Shown here: positions 9,269 through 20,179 of the stretch, piece after piece
Position numbering within the stretch: the stretch's first letter is position 1
Layout: each line of letters begins with the position of its first letter
Assembly: GCF_900114775.1 (NCBI RefSeq)
Contig: NZ_FOUE01000001.1
Location: 992,001 to 1,056,000, forward strand
Reading direction: 5' to 3'
Length of the DNA: 64,000 bases
From: Marinobacter zhejiangensis
GTDB taxonomy: Bacteria > Pseudomonadota > Gammaproteobacteria > Pseudomonadales > Oleiphilaceae
The notes under the pieces: model-generated
Told to the model about the DNA's origin: nothing
The model's database searches: none
The model's input: the letters and a program-made list of their open reading frames with translations, nothing else
Translations under genes and position numbers: made by a program

Positions 9269-11191
9269 TCAGTCGTTGCTGTTACCTTCCCAACGGGAAA
9301 CCTGCTCGCGATCCTGGGGCTGTTGCAGGACGCCCTGGTCCTGATTGGGCAGCGTTCCCTGGGGATCCCTGGTCAGCCCTTGGGCAACCATATCGCCGGT
9401 GCGTCGGGCTTCCTGCTCCTGACGGATATAGTCCAGACGTTCCTCCCGGTCGGCCCGCTTTTCTTCCCGCAGCTCGTCATTACGCAGGCGGAACTGGTTT
9501 TCCAGGTCGCCCACCACGCTGTTGATGAAACCATCGCAGTTGTTCAGAGACAGCAGGTAACGAGGTTGCTCCAGGTTGTACTGGCCGGATACCGCAAAGG
9601 TCGAACTGACCGCTTCAGTCGCCAGGGCAAAGTAGGTGGCGTCGAAGCTGAAAACGTCCTGTTCGGACGAAGCGCTGTGACGGTCGGCACCGCGGAAATG
9701 GGTGGCCCGCATGACGGTGCCTTCGCAGTGCAGGTCGAACAGGTTCGACTTGAAAAAGATCTCCGACCAGAACAGATGGCAGATGCGCGCGATGGAGCGG
9801 CCAAAGCCCAGCAGCAGCAACGCCGCCAGGATAATGGCAAACGTTCCGCCCGCCGGCACCAGTACCTGCTCGATGAAGGCGGTTGAGCTGCCGGAGCCCT
9901 TGCCCCCGAACTGCTGCGTCACGCTGAGGTGATCGAGCACGCGCTCGACGCCCAGCCACAGCAGCAGTGCGCCGATGAGCATTAATACCTGACCGGCCAC
10001 GGTGCCGCCGATGCGTGCCCAGCGCAGAACCTGCGGCTCAGGGATATCTTCGACGGTGGGCTGGATTTCGGCAATCAGGTCGCCATTGAACTGCTCGTTT
10101 TCACGGTTGGCTTCACCGGTATCGTTCTTGTCCAGATAGACCCGGTTCGGCAGTTCCAGCTGGCGCTTCTGCATCAGTACCAGATCGCGAAGGGTGGTGA
10201 AAATCTGGCGGGGGTGCAGATCAAAGCGCCAGCTGTTGTTGAGCTCGGAGCTGGAGGTGTTGATGCGTACCATACCAATACGGGCTTTCACCATCACTGC
10301 AGCCAGCACTGCGGTGATCAGGGCGCCAAAAATCGCCAGGGTCAGCAGGGCGCCGGTGTTGAACATCGGCTCCACCAAAGGCAGCCCTTCAGCCAGCCCG
10401 GCCTGGTCGCGGGACGACATGCTGTCCCAGAAGAACCCCCAACCCTGGGCAAACAGCACTGGGATGGCAATCGCACCGACCACCACCAGTGCCAGTCCGC
10501 CACTGTTGAAGCTATGCAGCTTGGTCATGTTGTTACGGGACAGCGGATTGCCCAGTTTGACCCAAACCAGGCCAAGGTAGATAAACAGGGCGGTTTGCAT
10601 CAACAACGACACAACGGTGGAGCCGACTTCGCCCCCGGTGCTGCCGGAAAACGCCATGTACATGACCAGGCTGGCCACCAGGAAAGCGGCAATGGCCACC
10701 AGGCTCTTGGTCAGCTTCATCGCAATCACCTGGGCCATATTGCGAATGGGCCAGGGGGTGACGATCAGGTTAGGGAACACCGAATGAACCGCGCGGGCGA
10801 ACCAGGTCTTGGGCTCAACAAAGGTCGGGTTCGACTTGCTCATCAGCATGTTGTGGAGGGTTTTGGCGGTGTAGAGGCTGGGCTCATGCTCAGCCACCGC
10901 TTCGCGGGCCACGTTCTGGGTCAGGGAGGCCGGGGCGGCACGGCCCACAAAGAAGCGCATCATCTGGAACAGGCCGCCGCCCAGGGCTTTCAGCCCGGCG
11001 CCAACAAACAGTCCGCCCAGAGCCAGGCTAACCCAGGCGCTGGTCTTGTCGGTGCTCAGCAGGGATTGAATCTGCAGCAACAGATATACGCCAATCGCGG
11101 TAACGATCAGGCCACGAATGGAACGCACTAGCCCCTCAAACCGGAACGGGTTGCGTATGTTGAGTTTCTGGGCACCGTACTCAAATGCCAT
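9269..11191 (-). CDS. multi-pass membrane protein of unknown function
   Basis: A 640-residue protein that I do not recognise. The start at 11191 (MAFEYGAQ) has AAGGAAAG 6 bases upstream; the longer frame adds an unlikely N-terminus across the promoter. Hydrophobic segments suggest about nine membrane helices: near 25-45, 55-75, 160-182, 195-215, 230-255, 285-310, 390-415 and 440-465 among others. The last roughly 170 residues are soluble, with FDLHCEGTVMRATHFRGAD and a charged coiled coil (LRNDELREEKRADREERLDYIR) near 575-600. It is monocistronic, divergent from the YchJ-like gene, and followed by a hairpin. No catalytic motif is evident. Confidence 0.8.
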   Translation of the reverse strand: MAFEYGAQKLNIRNPFRFEGLVRSIRGLIVTAIGVYLLLQIQSLLSTDKTSAWVSLALGGLFVGAGLKALGGGLFQMMRFFVGRAAPASLTQNVAREAVAEHEPSLYTAKTLHNMLMSKSNPTFVEPKTWFARAVHSVFPNLIVTPWPIRNMAQVIAMKLTKSLVAIAAFLVASLVMYMAFSGSTGGEVGSTVVSLLMQTALFIYLGLVWVKLGNPLSRNNMTKLHSFNSGGLALVVVGAIAIPVLFAQGWGFFWDSMSSRDQAGLAEGLPLVEPMFNTGALLTLAIFGALITAVLAAVMVKARIGMVRINTSSSELNNSWRFDLHPRQIFTTLRDLVLMQKRQLELPNRVYLDKNDTGEANRENEQFNGDLIAEIQPTVEDIPEPQVLRWARIGGTVAGQVLMLIGALLLWLGVERVLDHLSVTQQFGGKGSGSSTAFIEQVLVPAGGTFAIILAALLLLGFGRSIARICHLFWSEIFFKSNLFDLHCEGTVMRATHFRGADRHSASSEQDVFSFDATYFALATEAVSSTFAVSGQYNLEQPRYLLSLNNCDGFINSVVGDLENQFRLRNDELREEKRADREERLDYIRQEQEARRTGDMVAQGLTRDPQGTLPNQDQGVLQQPQDREQVSRWEGNSND

Positions 11192-11332
11192 GCTCGCTTT
11201 CCTTAAATAATAGGTAGATCTGAAAACGCAGAAGTCTAACGTGAAAACGTGACAGCGATCAGAGCTTTTTGAAAAATAATGCAAAATAGCAGTTAAGATT
11301 TGTCCTGCCTGCACCACCAAAGGAACCATACC

Positions 11333-11821
11333 ATGAGCTGCCCCCCAATCGATCCCAGCCAGCCCTGCCCCTGTGGCAGCGAACGCCTATACCGGGCATG
11401 TTGCCAACCGTGGCACCAGGGCCAGCCTGCGCCAACGCCAGAGGCGCTGATGCGTTCCCGCTATACGGCCTTTGTTGTTGGCCTGGCTGATTATCTGCGC
11501 GAGACCTGGCACCCCGCCACCCGGCCAGCGGAGTTGGCCCTGGATGACAGCCCCGAGTGGGTGTCCCTCCAGGTTTTGTCGGCCAACGAAGGGGACAATA
11601 GAGGAAGGAATACAGAGAGCGACAAAGGCCAGGTCCATTTCCGCGCTATTTACCGGACCGGCAGCGGCTTTGGTTATCTGGAGGAGAACTCCGATTTTGC
11701 CCGTGAGCAGGGGCGCTGGTTCTATGTGGCCGGCGACACCCGCGAAGGCACGCTGAAACCTGGCCGGAATGAACCCTGCCCCTGTGGCAGTGGTAAGAAG
11801 TACAAGGCATGCTGTTGCTGA
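11333..11821 (+). CDS. YchJ-family SEC-C motif protein
   Basis: A 162-residue protein of the YchJ (UPF0225) family. It carries a zinc-binding SEC-C motif at each end: CPCGSERLYRACC near the N-terminus and CPCGSGKKYKACC at the C-terminus. The family segment PEALMRSRYTAFVVGLADYL lies between them. The start at 11333 is preceded by AAAGGAA with good spacing; an upstream TTG at 11300 lacks this. The role of YchJ proteins is not established, although the SEC-C motif is also the tail of SecA. It is divergent from the membrane-protein gene. Confidence 0.88.
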   Translation: MSCPPIDPSQPCPCGSERLYRACCQPWHQGQPAPTPEALMRSRYTAFVVGLADYLRETWHPATRPAELALDDSPEWVSLQVLSANEGDNRGRNTESDKGQVHFRAIYRTGSGFGYLEENSDFAREQGRWFYVAGDTREGTLKPGRNEPCPCGSGKKYKACCC

Positions 11822-11892
11822 TCCCGGAGGACGAGGGCGAGGGATTTACGCATAGGTTTTGATCAAAAAACGTGCTATTGTCCGCGCCCTTT

Positions 11893-11923
11893 TTGAGAAA
11901 TATCAAACGGGCTCGCGTACAAT
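11893..11923 (+). promoter_or_regulatory. possible sigma-70 promoter for the YgiQ-type gene
   Basis: TTGAGA (11893-11898) and TACAAT (11918-11923) with a 19-base spacer, about 50 bases upstream of the ATG at 11973. The spacer is longer than the usual 17, so the assignment is tentative. Confidence 0.35.
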
Positions 11924-11972
11924 AGCGTTTTATCTGCTGTACCAGCCATCATCAGGATTTCCGGTTACCCCC

Positions 11973-14177
<2,205 letters not shown>

Positions 14178-14183
14178 TGCGGG

Positions 14184-15227
14184 TCAGTCGATCAGTTGCT
14201 GCCACCAGCGGCTGATCGGATTCGGGAAGCGCGCGGTAAGCGGCAGGGCGTTGATGTGCCACTTCGCGGGTAGCGGCTCGGCCAGATGCACCTGCAGCAC
14301 CAGGGTGACCTGGTTGGGCTTGAACGACGAACGCATGGCGGGCGGTAGCGGCCGCACCTGAGAGGGTTCACCGGAAATCGCTGCGTCCAGCCACTGGCCG
14401 TCTGGCAGGTGCAGCTGCAGCGGTTGCCCGGGTTGAGCCAGGTCGCTGTACTTGGGCTCCAGGAACAGCTCAATGGTGGGCGTGCCGTCGGTGGTCAGTG
14501 TCATCATCAGGGTTCCCGGACCAACGTTCTCCCCCTCTACCACGTCAATAGACAGCACCCGGCCGTTCCGGGGAGCGTTGATGCCCAACCGGGCTAACCG
14601 TTCTTCGGCCACTTTGCGGGCCTGGCTGGCCTGGGCCAGTTGTTGTTGCAGGCCAGGTGATAGCTGGTTGGCACTTGCCTGGGTGCGGTCGAAATCCAAC
14701 AGGTCCAGCTCCGCCTTATCCCGCAGGTTTTCCGCTGCCAACAGTTCGCCCCGGGTTGCGGCACCGGCGGCGACCAACTGGCGCAGCCGGTTCACCCGGT
14801 TTTCGGCCCGGTTCAATAACTGCGCGAGGATCTGGCGTTGCTGTCCGCTGAGGGAACGCGAGCCTTCGCTGGTGAGGTTGATGGCGCCGGTTTCCGACAG
14901 CATCGAACGATAGGCCGGGTTATCCAGTGCGATCAGTGGCTGTCCGAGACTCACCGTCTCGTTAGTGCCGACCACGATCCGGTCAACCTGGGCGCTTTCC
15001 GGTGCCCGTATTTCCACCCGGGGCAACGACACCTGGGCGGGGGCGTCGAGCCGGATGGTCTCCAGGAACACCCGCCCCAGGAACCACAGGAACGGACTGG
15101 CCACCAGGGCCAGGATCAGGTACCAGCGCAGACGGTAGGCGGTGCGCTTGGCGGGGGCGTAGAGTACCCGCATACCGCCGTCTGATGCGGGTTCATCCCG
15201 TCTGGTATTTTTGAAACGAACCTTCAC
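14184..15227 (-). CDS. HlyD-family adaptor of a polysaccharide export operon
   Basis: A 347-residue membrane-fusion protein: a short cytoplasmic N-terminus, one membrane helix at about residues 29-50, a lipoyl-like half (VEIRAPESAQVDRIVVGTN), a long alpha-hairpin (about 125-220) and the second half (GRVLSIDVVEGENVGPG), then a barrel domain. The GTG start at 15227 overlaps the TGA of the upstream gene by four bases (GTGA), implying coupled translation. Adaptors of this kind bridge inner and outer membrane and normally pair with a TolC protein, which is exactly what the preceding gene encodes. No ABC or RND pump gene is present; the partner in the inner membrane is likely the GT2 synthase. Confidence 0.87.
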   Translation of the reverse strand: MKVRFKNTRRDEPASDGGMRVLYAPAKRTAYRLRWYLILALVASPFLWFLGRVFLETIRLDAPAQVSLPRVEIRAPESAQVDRIVVGTNETVSLGQPLIALDNPAYRSMLSETGAINLTSEGSRSLSGQQRQILAQLLNRAENRVNRLRQLVAAGAATRGELLAAENLRDKAELDLLDFDRTQASANQLSPGLQQQLAQASQARKVAEERLARLGINAPRNGRVLSIDVVEGENVGPGTLMMTLTTDGTPTIELFLEPKYSDLAQPGQPLQLHLPDGQWLDAAISGEPSQVRPLPPAMRSSFKPNQVTLVLQVHLAEPLPAKWHINALPLTARFPNPISRWWQQLID

Positions 15228-17311
15228 TCTGTCACTCCCATGGGGTCGGTCGTGGTGATGGATGACCAGTCCTGCCATTCCAGTGCCCACAGGCCCTGTT
15301 GCTGCAGCTCTCCCTGCCATTGCCGGGAAAGCGCGGATAACTCGCGGGCAGAGCGGCCCTGCCAGCTTTCAACCGGGCTCAGTGTTGGCTCGGCACTCTG
15401 TGCCAGGCTGAACTGCATGTCCGGCCAGGCGGTGGTGATGGACTGCACCAGTTGTGCACGCCGGGTCAGGTTGGTGGTGTAGATCATCAGCGACACCTGC
15501 TTGATACCCAGGGCCGGGAGCCGGCAGGGGATGCAGGTTGTCCCGTCAGTTTGCGGCTCGAACCAGCGGTAGTGGCTGGCAATGGACAGGGGCAGATCGG
15601 TCGATTCGGACACCGCTTGCAGTGTTGCGAGCCAGGCTTCGAGCCGCTGTTGGGGCACCGGCCAGCCCAATTGCTCCACTTCCAGGTCCAGGTGGAGGCC
15701 GTCGAAGGGCAGGGAATCGAAACGCCTGACCAGGTCTACCAGCCGGGGGCGGCCTTGCTCGCTGATCCAGTCCGGATCACCCAGTAACAGGCTAACCCTT
15801 AAATTGCTGCGGTGGGCTTCGGACAACAGTTGCCGTAGCCGGGACGAGGTCTCGGCGGCGTTCACCTGGGCGGCGTCGAGTCCGAGATAGACATGGTTGA
15901 AACCGAGCGCGACCAACTGGTCCAGTACCCTGGCGCGGCTGGCGGGGGCCAGCAGTTCGCGGCTGTTCCAGAGGTATACCCGTTGCTGCCAGGCGGTCGG
16001 TGGCGCAGTGGCGGTGAGCGGTGTTGGTATGGTTATCGCTTTGGCGGTAAAGACGCTATCCCAGGGAGCGCCGGTATCTTCCTGGATCGCCACCATGGTG
16101 GCGGACTGGGCCGCCAGCGCGCGCCAGCGATCATAAAGCTCAAAGTAACTCTCGATCAGGTCCAGGCGCGCCGATTCAATCCCGAAAAAAGTGCGGTCTC
16201 CGGTGATGGGCTGGCGGGCAAGGGTTTCCCGGTACTCCCGCAGGTGCTGACTGCGGCGGTCCTGGCGGTAATCAATCTCATCCCGCAGTTCCTGGTAGGT
16301 CATGACCTCGTGTTCGACATTGTCCAACAGTTGGTAGCGGGTAGCCTGGAGCTGTTCCTGGGCGGAGTAATAGCGGTGCTTGCGGGCGTCGCCGCGGGTG
16401 CTGCCGGAGAAACTGGTCAGTGGCATTTCCAGGCGAATACCGGCCACCAGGCTGTAGCCGGTATCGGAGTTGTCGTCGCGACGATTGAAATGGTTGGTGA
16501 CTTCAAACCCGGCTTCGAGGTCGTCATACCAGCTGCTGTCGGCGGTGTCCCGGGTGAGGGAAACTTCGGCGCGGGCACGACTCATCGCCGGGTGGCTTTC
16601 CAGCAGCGAGCCCCAGTCCACAGGGTCGGCCAGTTCCGGCAGGGCCGGCGGTTCGGCCCGGTCGACGTCTCTAGTGTTCAGACCGGCCAGGCGGGCCAGC
16701 CTTTGGCGAACCTGGTGCTGGGTACGCCCCGCCCGGGTACAGTGGCGCTCCAGGCCAGTCCACCGGTTTTGCAGGAGCTGGCGCTGGGATTCCCTCAGGT
16801 CGCCGGCCCGGTAGCGCTCGTCGATGGTGTTGGTGATTGCGCGGGACTGTCGGCTCAGGTCCTGGCAGGTAGTGGCAAGCGCCGTCCAGTACCACCAGTC
16901 GTAATAGCTGGTACGAATTTGGCGGCGATGCTCATGGCCGAGAAGGGTTCGTTCATGCTCAAGCTGGACACTGGTCAGCTCACTGAAGGCTTCGGCTTCG
17001 CTGTTGTTGCGGTGGGAGCCAAACAATGGATGGCTCAGACCGATGTAGCCGCCATAGCCGGTGTACTTGTCGAGTCCCCGTGGCCCGTCCAGTTCGTTGA
17101 AATAGCCAGCATCGGCTCCGGCAATGGCACGCCAGCCGCCGCTGCCGGCAAGCTCACGGGTTTCGGCACCCTGCTGCTGGATACGGGCATTCAGGGCATT
17201 AACGGTGGGTGTATCCGACGCCAGCTGGAGCAGTTCGGTCAGGGTGATGGCCCTGACAGGAAGGGCGGCCAGGATGAGCAAACCGGCGACCAGGAGCTTT
17301 CGGGTACGCAT
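15224..17311 (-). CDS. TolC-type outer-membrane protein fused to a TIM-barrel glycosidase-like domain
   Basis: A 695-residue protein. Residues 1-21 form a signal peptide (ALPVRA cut). Residues about 22-420 have the TolC/OMF pattern: an N-terminal LTELLQLASDTPTVNALNAR, two long helical repeats and a beta-strand segment (GYSLVAGIRLEMPLTS near 285-300). After a Pro/Thr-rich linker (about 425-440), residues about 441-690 look like a TIM-barrel glycosidase-like domain: YLWNSRELL, LGFNHVYLGLD, LRVSLLLGDPDW and FDGLHLDLEVEQLG, with acidic residues at about D542, E544 and E546 after a strand in the catalytic position. TolC proteins are usually about 450 residues, so the extra 250 are a fusion. The ATG at 17311 overlaps the synthase stop by one base. 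The exact glycosidase family cannot be assigned by eye. Confidence 0.8.
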   Translation of the reverse strand: MRTRKLLVAGLLILAALPVRAITLTELLQLASDTPTVNALNARIQQQGAETRELAGSGGWRAIAGADAGYFNELDGPRGLDKYTGYGGYIGLSHPLFGSHRNNSEAEAFSELTSVQLEHERTLLGHEHRRQIRTSYYDWWYWTALATTCQDLSRQSRAITNTIDERYRAGDLRESQRQLLQNRWTGLERHCTRAGRTQHQVRQRLARLAGLNTRDVDRAEPPALPELADPVDWGSLLESHPAMSRARAEVSLTRDTADSSWYDDLEAGFEVTNHFNRRDDNSDTGYSLVAGIRLEMPLTSFSGSTRGDARKHRYYSAQEQLQATRYQLLDNVEHEVMTYQELRDEIDYRQDRRSQHLREYRETLARQPITGDRTFFGIESARLDLIESYFELYDRWRALAAQSATMVAIQEDTGAPWDSVFTAKAITIPTPLTATAPPTAWQQRVYLWNSRELLAPASRARVLDQLVALGFNHVYLGLDAAQVNAAETSSRLRQLLSEAHRSNLRVSLLLGDPDWISEQGRPRLVDLVRRFDSLPFDGLHLDLEVEQLGWPVPQQRLEAWLATLQAVSESTDLPLSIASHYRWFEPQTDGTTCIPCRLPALGIKQVSLMIYTTNLTRRAQLVQSITTAWPDMQFSLAQSAEPTLSPVESWQGRSARELSALSRQWQGELQQQGLWALEWQDWSSITTTDPMGVTE

Positions 17312-18639
17312 CAGAATTTCTTCCCCCGTTTGATGACCCACCAGGGCGCCATGCTGCTTTCTTCGTGGCCCCGACGCAGGGCTTCGTTCAGTGTGCAGAC
17401 CACACCCCAGCAGCGGATAACCAGCATAAACACCGGGAACAAAGGCACCAGGGGCAGTAGCTTCAGGTCTTCCCGTGGGCGCTCGGAGACCAGTAGCAGG
17501 CAGGCCAGGTAGAGCGTCAGAGTGATCGCGAAGTAGACCGAGTAGATCAGCACGGCCACGAAGGCGATGGTTGATAACGGCATCAGGATGAAGCCGACCA
17601 CCAGGTAGCTGACAATCAGGAACGGCATCACCAGCTGAAAGAACAGGCCGGTGACCAGAGTCATCAGGAAGTCGGGCCAGCCCATCAGGCGAGGTGACAG
17701 GTTGCGCTGGTGTTTGCGCACAAACAGGAAGTACAGGTCACCATCCCAGCGCAATCTCTGCATCAGGAACTGGCGAAACGTCGTGGGAACGTCGGTATGA
17801 CCGATGGCCCTGGGTTCGAACGGAATCCGGAAGTGGTGGCGACCGTAGTAGCTCTTGATCCGCAGGGTAATGTCGAGATCTTCCGCGGTATGGGTGTCCC
17901 AGCCACCAATACGGGTCAGCAGCTTCCGCCGGAATGCACCAAAGGCCCCGGAAATGTTGTTGATGGTATTCCACTCCCCAAGACCGATCTTGGACATCTG
18001 GATCGACAGCAGGTATTCCAGGGCCTGGATTCTGGCGACCAGGGAGTCATTGCGGTTGCGCACCCGCAGGTTACCGGAAACAGCCGGAACGTTGGGGTCG
18101 GCAAAGTGCTGCACGATCTGGCTGACCATGTCGTTATCGAACGAGGTATCGCCGTCCAGCGCCAGCACGATGTCGCCCGTGGCATGGTGAAGGCCTGCAT
18201 TCAGCGATGACACCCGGCCACCGCGCTGCCACTTGGCCAGCGGTCGGATGGTGCGGCGCGGGTGCAAATGCGGGTCGACGCGGAAACCTTCAATCGCGGC
18301 CAGGGTCTCACGGTTAATGCTGGCGCCATCGACCACCGGGATGATTTCCAGAACCCCCGGGTAGAGCTGTTCGCACAGGCTCTTCAGGGTAATGACGGTC
18401 TCGGCCCCTTCGCTGTAACAGGTCACAATGCACGAGACTTTGGGGGTGTAGAGCCTGCTCGGTGGGATTCTGTGCCGTTCTCGCAGCTTCCAGCGCAGTA
18501 CGCCCACAAAGATCAGCAGGTACACCGGGAGTTCCAGCAGAATAAAGAAAGGAAACAGCCGCAGCAGCCATTCGGACAGGCCACCGTTACCGAAAATCTC
18601 ACCGGCAATCTGTGATGCGGCTTGTACGATCGTTTCCAC
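17311..18639 (-). CDS. processive GT2 glycosyltransferase, membrane-bound polysaccharide synthase
   Basis: A 442-residue family 2 glycosyltransferase. A membrane helix at about residues 25-50 precedes the catalytic domain, and about four helices follow at 305-430. Synthase motifs are in order: VVDGA (D104), the UDP-binding LDGD (D162-D164), TAED (E253, D254) and QRLRW (294-298), the last typical of processive enzymes such as cellulose, hyaluronan and chitin-type synthases. No PilZ domain is fused. The GTG start at 18639 overlaps the stop of the TackOD1 gene by one base. Substrate sugar is not predictable. It should make and push a polysaccharide across the inner membrane for the HlyD/TolC pair. 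Confidence 0.88.
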   Translation of the reverse strand: METIVQAASQIAGEIFGNGGLSEWLLRLFPFFILLELPVYLLIFVGVLRWKLRERHRIPPSRLYTPKVSCIVTCYSEGAETVITLKSLCEQLYPGVLEIIPVVDGASINRETLAAIEGFRVDPHLHPRRTIRPLAKWQRGGRVSSLNAGLHHATGDIVLALDGDTSFDNDMVSQIVQHFADPNVPAVSGNLRVRNRNDSLVARIQALEYLLSIQMSKIGLGEWNTINNISGAFGAFRRKLLTRIGGWDTHTAEDLDITLRIKSYYGRHHFRIPFEPRAIGHTDVPTTFRQFLMQRLRWDGDLYFLFVRKHQRNLSPRLMGWPDFLMTLVTGLFFQLVMPFLIVSYLVVGFILMPLSTIAFVAVLIYSVYFAITLTLYLACLLLVSERPREDLKLLPLVPLFPVFMLVIRCWGVVCTLNEALRRGHEESSMAPWWVIKRGKKF

Positions 18640-20030
18640 TACGCCCCCAGCTTACCGGACAGTCTGGCCATGATCAGTTCAGCGTCCTCCTGGGGCAGCA
18701 TCTCCATTGGCAGGGTGTAGCCATCGACCACGACGCGGAAACCACTGTGTTCGGCGATCGGCAGGAGTTGAGCCAGTTCCAGTATCCGGTTCCGCAGGGC
18801 TTCACGGCCCTCAATGTCGGTGTTGGGTAACAACAGCCAGAGCAGGTTTTCCTTCGAGCGGGTGCAGCGATCGGTTTCGCGAATGGCTTCGCGGATGCGG
18901 CTGACCAGAGTGTCGATGGCGGCGATGCCACCAGCTTCACCCACCTGTTCCATGGCGGCCTCCAGGTTCTCAAACTTGATGGCCATCAGTGAGGTGGCGT
19001 GAGACTTGTACCGGTGGGTCAGTTGGATCTGCCAGTTCAGGAGTGTCCTGAAGGCGCCGTTGTTGATCAGGTTGAGCTGATCAAAATGATCGTCCCGGAG
19101 GCTGGAGGTCAGGCCCTGGCGGCACTTCAGACGACCAAGTTCGGTCAGGCTGTAGCGCCGGATCTCCCGAACCTTGAGGTCTTCCGGTGCATTGATGTGC
19201 TGGCAGTCCAGACAGTGCGCTTCCACCAGCGGCTCTTCGAAAAACGCATTGCAACTGCGGCAGCGCAGGTTTTCCAGGGGCCGGTCGTAATCGCTGCCAA
19301 TGTGCCGCAGTCGGGTCAGGCAGTTCGGGCATTCCAGGGTGCCGTTCTTCAGAAAGCTTTCCTGAGGTGCAACATGGCCACAGGTAAAACAATGCAGCGA
19401 TGGCTGGCGGGTGATATCGATGGTCTGGCAGTCCGGGCACACGTCGATGTAGTTCAGACGAGTCGAGGAGCATTCCCGGCACTGCCGCAGCCGGTCCAGA
19501 AGTTCACCTTCCGCAAACAGGCCTTGTTGCTGCATCAGTTGCAGCCAGCTGAACGCATTGATGGTGTCGTCCTCGGTGAGGACATCCACCAGAGGGTAGT
19601 AGTAGGGAATGGCCTGACGAGGCGCGCGGACCGGAACCAGCGCGCTGCGGGGCCGGCTCCACAACCAGGCCAGCACACGCTCTTCGGTTGTGGTGGATGG
19701 CTGGCCACGGTTAAAGCTGTGCAGGCGTTGCTGCCAAAGCCTGTACAACGGCAGGACAGCATCCGTTGCCTCAGGTAGCATGCCATCGCCCAGCTGCTCG
19801 AACAGCGGGCCATTGGCAGGCCTTGCGGAAAAAATCAGGTTCAGCGGATAGATCGATTTGCGGAGTTCGATAATGGCCCGTTCCAGGCCTTCCTGCGGCA
19901 GGTCGATCACAATAACATCGCTGTTTGCCTGGGTGAGCTGCGCAACGGTTTCGTATCGCTGCCAGCCGTCAGGGATCTGGAAATCGGTGGTGTGCGGTGC
20001 CAGGAAAGCGATGTTGGGGGAATTCGTCAT
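18639..20030 (-). CDS. TackOD1 zinc-ribbon protein with degenerate GGDEF domain
   Basis: A 463-residue cytoplasmic protein in three parts. Residues 1-100 look like a receiver-type alpha/beta fold without the phosphate-accepting motif. Residues about 181-290 hold three paired CxxC units (C184/C187/C198/C201; C214/C217/C234/C237; C257/C260/C273/C276), the pattern of the Thaumarchaeal output domain TackOD1. Residues about 335-460 follow the GGDEF fold, but the catalytic loop reads RSKENLLWL, so it cannot be an active cyclase. It is the first gene of the polysaccharide operon and probably its regulatory subunit. Binding of c-di-GMP or zinc is inference. The ATG at 20030 is the first in frame. Confidence 0.78.
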   Translation of the reverse strand: MTNSPNIAFLAPHTTDFQIPDGWQRYETVAQLTQANSDVIVIDLPQEGLERAIIELRKSIYPLNLIFSARPANGPLFEQLGDGMLPEATDAVLPLYRLWQQRLHSFNRGQPSTTTEERVLAWLWSRPRSALVPVRAPRQAIPYYYPLVDVLTEDDTINAFSWLQLMQQQGLFAEGELLDRLRQCRECSSTRLNYIDVCPDCQTIDITRQPSLHCFTCGHVAPQESFLKNGTLECPNCLTRLRHIGSDYDRPLENLRCRSCNAFFEEPLVEAHCLDCQHINAPEDLKVREIRRYSLTELGRLKCRQGLTSSLRDDHFDQLNLINNGAFRTLLNWQIQLTHRYKSHATSLMAIKFENLEAAMEQVGEAGGIAAIDTLVSRIREAIRETDRCTRSKENLLWLLLPNTDIEGREALRNRILELAQLLPIAEHSGFRVVVDGYTLPMEMLPQEDAELIMARLSGKLGA

Positions 20031-20075
20031 AACGCGTGTCTGCCGTACTTCGGTGATAACAATACGCGGTATTAA

Positions 20076-20092
20076 TGACTAAAATTTGGTCA
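20076..20092. promoter_or_regulatory. operator-like palindrome upstream of the polysaccharide operon
   Basis: A 17-base near-perfect palindrome (14 of 17 positions symmetric): TGAC-half at 20076-20079 and GTCA at 20089-20092 around an A/T core. It lies 46 bases upstream of the TackOD1 start codon on the minus strand, a position suitable for a regulator site. Confidence 0.45.
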
Positions 20093-20156
20093 TATTTTGA
20101 GCGCAGCGCCAATGTATCAGGGAGTCAGGGCGTTTCACAGTGGTGAATGCTGTAAC

Positions 20157-20179
20157 AATGTAAAACATAATATTACATT
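20157..20179. promoter_or_regulatory. second inverted repeat in the divergent region
   Basis: AATGTAA (20157-20163) and TTACATT (20173-20179), a perfect 7-base inverted repeat with a 9-base A/T-rich centre, 49 bases before the DUF3565 start. A shorter repeat, TTCAC/GTGAA, lies at 20134-20147. The whole 20031-20227 stretch is much richer in A/T than its surroundings. Confidence 0.4.

Noticed and set aside
10214-11131. 305-codon plus-strand frame inside the membrane protein gene
   Set aside because: His/Gln/Gly-rich antisense artefact opposite hydrophobic helices.
11300-11332. Upstream TTG start for the YchJ-like gene
   Set aside because: Adds a non-family N-terminus and lacks a ribosome site, whereas 11333 has both.
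15893-17512. 539-codon plus-strand reading frame opposite the TolC fusion gene
   Set aside because: Antisense shadow; the minus-strand gene has a signal peptide, family motifs and coupled starts.
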